Below, in pieces: positions 58,470-64,000 of a stretch of 64,000 bases of DNA. The notes under the pieces are model-generated. The model ran no database searches and was not told the origin of the DNA. It saw only the letters and a list, made by a program, of their open reading frames with translations. Source of the stretch: Hyaloscypha bicolor E (lineage: Eukaryota > Ascomycota > Leotiomycetes > Helotiales > Hyaloscyphaceae); contig NW_020194637.1 in assembly GCF_002865645.1 (NCBI RefSeq), forward strand, positions 186,001 to 250,000. The letters are read 5' to 3'. Position numbers and translations under genes: made by a program. Every line of letters begins with the position of its first letter. Position 1 is the first letter of the stretch.

Positions 58470-60521
58470 ATGGAAAGCGAGGCCCACTTTACATATGGCC
58501 CGCCGCTGCAGGGTCGCAATATACGGCTCATCCGGATCAAGCTCGGTTCCGAGAAGACTACACTAGAGATCAACCTGGTTGAATGTAGGCTTGGGAGCGT
58601 GAAGTTTGAAGCCCTTTCATACGTGTGGGGCAAGCAGGCGATTAGACAGCAGATTAAGTGCAACAGTCAGTCGATGTACGTTGGAACGAGTCTCCTAGAC
58701 GCCTTTGGCGAGCTGGCTCGCCGCCGGTCGACTGAACTCGTCTGGGCTGATGCGATTTGTATTAACCAGAAAGACGACCAAGAAAAGACTCACCAAGTCC
58801 GCATGATGCGCGACATATACAAGAAGGCGCAGAGGGTGATTATCTGGCTCGGAAATGAACAGGCCGGCGATGGGAGAGGATTCGAGCTTGCGCAAAGCCT
58901 GTATCAGAAATGCGACGGCGAGAATTACAACATGTATGCTACTACCTACGACTTCGAATACTTTGACTGCGGATCCAAAGGAGTTCCCACACCTTTGGGT
59001 GATCCGGGTTGGACTGCACTGTTCGCCATCCTCAGCCATCCCTGGTTCAGTCGGATATGGGTTGTCCAGGAATTGCTAGTGGCCCAAAGATCCATTATGT
59101 GGCGAGGAGGCTTGGATTTTGATACCGACGTAATTCTCTGGGTGACGATGCAGATCGCTCGCCATAGAGATCTCTACGAGTGCTTCGATATCTTCATGGG
59201 CAGCCCGCCGTGCTCGGCCCTCATGGCCCGCAACATCGCAACAGGCTACCTCGAATATAATAGTTTGGGACCGCTCTCTATTTACGATACGCTTTCGCGG
59301 TACAACGGCATGGAAGCAACGGATCTGCGGGACCGATACTTTGCGCTTGCTGGTATATCGCTCCTCGACGCAGGCTTCGTAAACTATGAGAAGTCGTATC
59401 GCGACGTCGCTTGCCTGGTAGGCAAGATGGCGCTGCTAGGTTTCCCCGAGTATCTGGTCGATCCAGAGGGCATTGAAGTGTTGCGTTTCACGGAGAAGCC
59501 TGAAGCTCACAGGTTCCTTATCGAGTGGCTGGCCTTTCACGCAAATCCCCAGAACCACAATCTCGGCCTCCCATCGTGGATTCCTGATTTGGTATCACCA
59601 CACAGCCCCGGCTTTCTCATGTCCGGATTCTATAACACCCTATATTTGCAGGGCCTCAAGGAGATCCCATCGCCGAAACTGCGACTGATGAGACAAGGTG
59701 CCTACTTCGAGTCCCCCAGATTTTCGCCGCCTCCGTGGATTATACCTGTACCCGACGTAAGGAGAAGTTCAAGCTCTTCCACTGAGAACTTACTGACTAG
59801 AGCAATTCAGGAGATTGATATAATGGGGGCAGTGTTCGACCGTGTCGGCAGACTGGCTAGCAAGAGGCCACCGTCACCCCGCCTAAGTTTGGAAGAACAA
59901 CGACAAATACAAGGTGGTCATATTAATATCAATATCCGGGAAGCAATGGAGTCTGTTTCCCTATACGAAACAAAGATGGTCTATTGGCTTTCGGAGATCA
60001 GAACTTTGGCAGACCCGACCTTACAAGCACGGAGCAGCATCCTGTCAGGATCACCGGCGCCTTTCAATGCCTTCTGGCGGGCCCTCGTCTATAACCGTGA
60101 ACCACAGTTCAACCATCAGTCCCCCAACCAGAAGCCAGCGGACTGGCTCGGCATCAGCTTCGGGTATTGGTACCTGTGGAAGAAGCTGAAGATGAAAAGA
60201 CTATGGCAGGAGAGTATCCTTCAGGAATTAATTTATTCCCAAATTCTAGAAAGGTTGGCAGCCCCGTTTGATGTGGCTGAATGCAGAGTTCGTGATGCGA
60301 GGCGCTTCTTTGTTTCCGAGAATGGCAAGTTCGGATGGGTGCCGCTCAGAACTGAGGTCGGCGACCAGGTTTGCGTCTTCAGGGGGATGAGAATACCCGT
60401 AATTATGAGACCACGGGGCGATCGGTGGGAATTCATAGGGGCTTGTTACGTCCAAGGATCAATGGATGGCGAGATCTGGGATCTAGAGGCCTTGGAATGG
60501 AGGTACATGTCTTTTGTGTGA
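58470..60521 (+). CDS. HET-domain (heterokaryon incompatibility) protein 1
   Basis: Uninterrupted 683-residue protein; the ATG at 58470 is the first with a normal N-terminus. The HET domain covers about residues 45-200: KFEALSYVWG, LVWADAICINQ, DDQEKTHQVRMMRDIYKKAQ and RVIIWLGNE. The long C-terminal part has conserved-looking elements of this group (LRDRYFALAGIS, LPSWIPDLVSP, GWVPLRTEVGDQVCVFRG). HET domains are TIR-like and trigger cell death after non-self recognition in fungi; the partner and allele specificity cannot be read from the sequence. No NACHT or WD repeats are present. It lies in tandem with a second, unrelated HET gene. Confidence 0.92.
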   Translation: MESEAHFTYGPPLQGRNIRLIRIKLGSEKTTLEINLVECRLGSVKFEALSYVWGKQAIRQQIKCNSQSMYVGTSLLDAFGELARRRSTELVWADAICINQKDDQEKTHQVRMMRDIYKKAQRVIIWLGNEQAGDGRGFELAQSLYQKCDGENYNMYATTYDFEYFDCGSKGVPTPLGDPGWTALFAILSHPWFSRIWVVQELLVAQRSIMWRGGLDFDTDVILWVTMQIARHRDLYECFDIFMGSPPCSALMARNIATGYLEYNSLGPLSIYDTLSRYNGMEATDLRDRYFALAGISLLDAGFVNYEKSYRDVACLVGKMALLGFPEYLVDPEGIEVLRFTEKPEAHRFLIEWLAFHANPQNHNLGLPSWIPDLVSPHSPGFLMSGFYNTLYLQGLKEIPSPKLRLMRQGAYFESPRFSPPPWIIPVPDVRRSSSSSTENLLTRAIQEIDIMGAVFDRVGRLASKRPPSPRLSLEEQRQIQGGHININIREAMESVSLYETKMVYWLSEIRTLADPTLQARSSILSGSPAPFNAFWRALVYNREPQFNHQSPNQKPADWLGISFGYWYLWKKLKMKRLWQESILQELIYSQILERLAAPFDVAECRVRDARRFFVSENGKFGWVPLRTEVGDQVCVFRGMRIPVIMRPRGDRWEFIGACYVQGSMDGEIWDLEALEWRYMSFV

Positions 60522-60939
60522 TGCATGTACGTCTTTCTATCCCTTCTAGCTGAGTGACTTTTTGCTTATTCTAGGACTGTACTCAAAATGAAGCCAGAAG
60601 CAGAAAAATAAGATGCCAAAGTTCGATATTGTGAGGACTATCTTAAGCATTATCAACCGAGAAATCCCGATATTTCAACACAGGTGTCTTGATTAAATCG
60701 ATTTCGCATCGGTTAGGTCAGTTGGTTAACGACACGATGAGAAAATTAATTACCCTTTAAGCCTCAAGCATGGGTATGAAAACAATAACTTCGATTCCAT
60801 CTCTCCCACCAATTAGAGGTCTTGGTTTGCGTGCGAAGCCTCCACGCCCAGGGTAGGTGTTGATTGGGCTCGTCGTGCAGCCCCCGTGACAGCCCACTTA
60901 CATTTCGTGCGGCGGCTGCGAGTATCCAACGGCAGCCTC
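60522..60939. other. spacer between HET genes
   Basis: 418 bp without a gene. It includes a tRNA-like D-arm string near 60714 that lacks the rest of a tRNA. Confidence 0.5.
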
Positions 60940-63388
60940 ATGGTTCAGATACCTTCACAGCTCCAAAACATTAGGCAACCGCTAGACAATCTCCCAAGTG
61001 CCATGGATCGAAACGAGGATAATGCGCAAACTAATCGGAAGTTGGATATCCAGGCACGGCATCACCGGATACACAAAGCGGGCTTCCCTTTACATTGGTG
61101 TGACACCTGCTCTTCATCGAACCCGCAGAAATTTTCCAAGACAGTCGAGCCCGAAACGGTGTTGAGTCCTAGTCAGGATGGTGTGAGTGCTCAGGGAGTG
61201 ATCTCCGGAAGCCCCTCGAGCAAAGCATGCTTCACCTGCGCCAATCTGGACTGGGACAGATATTTATATCGCAGTAAAGATGGACTCGACACAGAACGTC
61301 GCTTGGAAATCAGTTCGAAGTCACTTCAGCATTCAGCAACGTCAGGCAGATGTACAGAGTGTTTGATAATATACTCAGGCATCCGTAACTTTGCTGTAAC
61401 ACTTACGAATGCAGAGTACAGACGCCGCCTTTTCAGTTTTGATCGATGTTATAGCGTCGAAATCATACTGAGACGGAACAAATGTCTTCGGGTCCTGGTA
61501 CATGATACCATAAATGAAAGAGGCCCCTCTCAGTTCGTGCTCGCAGACGCTGGCTTTGAGCGCTTGAGCTCAATCCTTGATGGGGCTGGGGGACCATTGA
61601 TCATAGAACTTGATTATTATGGGCCAAGCTGTGAGTATGTGAAAAGCTCCCGCAAATTGCAGGTTTGTTGACGTGTTTTATTTGACAGGCCATCCTCTCT
61701 CTTGGGATGCTCTCGGACCCACGAACCACATCGTATCGAAATTGACGCTACCAGTCGCATTAGGGTTCGCAAGGTGGTGGATTTCGTTCTGTAAAAAGAA
61801 TCACGATCCAGCTTCATGTCGCCCAGGAGGTCGATCTCCAATTCTTCCTACCAGAGTCTTAGATGTTGGCTCGACAAGCTGCAAGGTTCGGTTGATAGAA
61901 ACCCAAGGAGCGAGGGGCCGCTACATGACCATGAGCCACCGCTGGGGGGAACAAATGGTCACAACTACACAAGCGAACATTGGGGCACACCTACGAATTA
62001 TCCCGTGGGCGGTGCTATCAAAGACTTATCGTGATGCCATAGACTTCACTAAGTCACTGGATTGTCGATATCTATGGATAGACTCGCTTTGCATTATCCA
62101 AGATAACAAGGACGACTGGGAGCATGAAGCGGCTAATATGGGGAATATATACTCCAAGTCTTATTTAAATATCGCTGCGAGTCAATCGGGAGAGAGAAAC
62201 GATGGACTTTTCAATGAACGGTTTCGGCTGGAAGGAATGAAACTCGGCAAGTCGTCAATCGAGCCAGCCAGAGTACATGTGGGTGGGGACAGTATTCTGG
62301 TACGCCAAGCTCCATATATAGCCCATGATCACATCCTCGGAAGGGCCCACAGGGTGACAACTGGACACTCGGACATCGGAGGCTCCTTCTCTCCCCTATT
62401 CGAGCGAGCTTGGGTGTTTCAAGAACGACTGTTAGCTCCGCGCACCATCGTATTTCACCACGAGGAACTAGTATGGGAGTGTGCCAAAGCAACCTGGTGC
62501 GAATGCGGAGAAATCAATAGCTCGTCCACTCCTAGTGCAATTGGGTATGATGAACTGTATCTGAAGGGCCGGCTGACTCGTCTCAATTTTAATGCAGACG
62601 GGATCGTTTACTCCAAAGAGCATATGTTTAGCTTTTGGATGGATGCCGTTGAGCGCTACTCGCTCCTTAGCCTCACAAAGGAGTCGGATCGTCTGCCAGC
62701 ACTAGCAGGCTTAGCACAACGCCTTTCAAAGCGCTTTTCGTGCCGGTATCTAGCAGGAATGTGGGAAGAAGATTTGGCAAGGAACCTATTATGGAGTCGA
62801 GATCCATGGCGAGAGACAAGGTCGTGTAACGATCTAAGCGACTACTGTACGCCAACTTGGTCGTGGACGTTTATACGGCTGAGGACAACCAGCAACAATT
62901 TTAAATCCTTCATTCGATACGACTACACTCAAGACTATTTTTTCAAAACCGATTCTAGATTTGAGCTCGTGGCCACACGTTGCGAATATTCCAACCCGTG
63001 TGACCATTTCGGGCGAGTCAAATATGCAAGTCTTGAGCTCAGAGGAGCTGTCATTGAAGTGGTCCTTAAAACTTACGAGCCAATCAAGAGCGACTTCCTG
63101 ACTGCCACTATTTTGCACTTTCAAGCTGAGTCAAGTCATTTTCGAGGTGATGTCGGTATGATTCCCTACGAGTCTAGCTTTTGGAAGGTTATGTGGATAA
63201 AGGCCCACTGTTTATTGATTGGTCATTCCTGGGCTAAGAATCCAGGAAGTGACAGCTTTGGCCTTGGTCTAGTTCTTAGCAGAAAGTCTTCCGGAGCATA
63301 TTTCCGTGTGGGATTGCTTGCACTTTCCAAACTCCGAAAGAGCGACTGGTTCAAGGGAGCAAGCATCAACACAGTCATTATAGAGTAG
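60940..63388 (+). CDS. HET-domain (heterokaryon incompatibility) protein 2
   Basis: Exons 60940..61630 and 61689..63388 (58-bp intron, GTGAGT...TTTGACAG) total 2,391 nt, 796 residues. The alternative start at 61003 would be 21 residues shorter. The N-terminal part carries Cys pairs (HWCDTCSSSN, ACFTCANLDWD, RCTECLII), a zinc-binding-like arrangement common before HET domains of this class. The HET domain follows: YMTMSHRWGEQ (about 310-320), TYRDAIDFTKSLDCRYLWID, SLCIIQDNKDDWEHEAANMG, and later FERAWVFQERLLAPRTI. It belongs to a different HET subgroup from its upstream neighbour, so the pair is not a recent tandem duplication. Confidence 0.92.
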
Positions 63389-63694
63389 AATTAATATCCC
63401 CTTCGAGATCCTAAAACTTCCTATAATCCCACATTATGACATTTATAATACTACTTGGGCACAGACGCAAGCAGGGAACTCTAACTAATTAAAAGCTCAA
63501 AATAGCCCAATATTTCCTAATTCAGGGGTATCAACGACATCTCGAGATTAGGGCTACTCGAGTTTATTTAAAGCGTTTAATTAGTTACTTTTATAGGCTT
63601 TTAGTAAATTCCTATAGCAGCTAATTTTGGGATAAGCTTAGAGTAATAAGAAAGTAATAAGAGAGTCTCTCATCCATGAGCAAAGACAAATCCA
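63389..63694. other. AT-rich spacer
   Basis: AT-rich and non-coding between the HET gene and the peptidase gene. It contains the inverted repeat at 63482-63587. Confidence 0.5.
63482..63587. repeat. AT-rich inverted repeat
   Basis: TAACTAATTAAAAGC (63482-63496) is the reverse complement of 63573-63587 with one mismatch, around a core of about 76 bp. It could be a tiny MITE remnant or a hairpin in the 3' region. Confidence 0.5.
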
Positions 63695-64000
63695 TCACAC
63701 AGGAGGGATATCGTTTCCCTGATGGCCAAGACAGCCAGCTCGAATAATGTTTCCGCCATAGTAGAGAACTCCAATCGCCTGGCATTGTTCGCCATGCCCG
63801 ACTTGTAAAACTGAACCGCCAGAATTTCCTGTGATGGTTGGTTACAGTTATTTGCAAGGGTGGACAAATAAAGGGACTAACCGCGGCTGGTGCGAAGAGA
63901 GTATTTCAATCTGTATTCATCCATCTCGAGATCATGAACTGCAATGGGACATTCGCTCACATGCATGGTCTATCCTTCCTCATGTTTGGGGACGTCACTC
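63695..64000 (-). CDS. trypsin-like serine peptidase, C-terminal part, cut by window edge
   Basis: Exon 63828..63695 reads GNSGGSVLQVGHGEQCQAIG and ends in TGA at 63695. The preceding exon, beyond a 57-bp intron (GTTAGT...CATCACAG), reads ECPIAVHDLEMDEYRLKYSL then RTSR and joins in phase to give SRGNSGGS. GNSGG is the active-site serine motif of chymotrypsin-fold peptidases. The His and Asp of the triad would lie outside the window. The gene runs off the right edge, so neither length nor secretion can be judged. Confidence 0.7.

Noticed and set aside
60714..60760. tRNA-like D-arm string (GGTCAGTTGGTTAA)
   Set aside because: No matching acceptor stem, anticodon arm or T-loop at the correct distances.
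1..64000. CRISPR array, bacterial operon or phage features
   Set aside because: No regularly spaced direct repeats of that kind; introns and gene families are fungal.

Overview
The window is nuclear DNA of a filamentous ascomycete (Pezizomycotina; the class cannot be fixed from sequence alone). Genes carry short introns (about 46-150 bp, GTAAGT-type donors, CTAAC/CTGAC-like branch sites). The gene content is typically fungal: HET-domain and BTB genes, small cysteine-rich secreted proteins, MITE-like and LTR-like repeats, and a nuclear 18S rDNA fragment.

Region 1 (0.4-20.5 kb) is a complete galactosaminogalactan (GAG) exopolysaccharide cluster: uge3 (UDP-sugar 4-epimerase, -), sph3 (GH135 spherulin-4-type hydrolase, +), ega3 (GH114 endo-alpha-1,4-galactosaminidase, -), agd3 (CE18-type deacetylase, -) and gtb3 (about 2,880-residue membrane protein with a C-terminal GT4 glycosyltransferase, +). 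Together they would supply UDP-GalNAc/UDP-Gal, polymerise and export the chain, partly deacetylate it outside the cell, and trim it. As far as I recall, the order matches the Aspergillus fumigatus cluster.

Region 2 (20.6-38.5 kb) holds a SnoaL/NTF2-like gene broken by two in-frame TAG codons, a gene frameshifted by a 10-bp tandem duplication, a small charged protein, a conserved Asn/Ala-rich secreted protein, a chromodomain protein with a SUMO-interaction-like motif, a small secreted protein and a BTB protein.

Region 3 (39.0-48.3 kb) is the most unusual part. It is an array of seven diverged copies of a small secreted protein family with eight cysteines in a fixed order (C-x-C, WCG-type, Cys, TLYxC, then three more). 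Three copies (40511, 42400, 47955) look intact. Four (39006, 43405, 45648, 46564 on the minus strand) are interrupted by stops or a frameshift, yet the cysteine spacing continues beyond each break. The copies are separated by a minisatellite/inverted-repeat block and AT-rich sequence, and followed by a MITE with a TAA target duplication and an 18S rDNA fragment with a 305-bp group-I-like insertion at the S516 site. I do not recognise this family; candidate effectors or antimicrobial-type proteins are the obvious hypotheses.

Region 4 (50.9-64 kb) contains a poly-lysine protein encoded by about 56 TTC/GAA repeats, two BTB genes, a probable solo LTR, two HET-domain genes in tandem and, running off the right edge, a trypsin-like peptidase with a GNSGGS motif. 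Several genes carry frame breaks. Real decay is likely for the secreted-protein array, but assembly indels cannot be excluded elsewhere.
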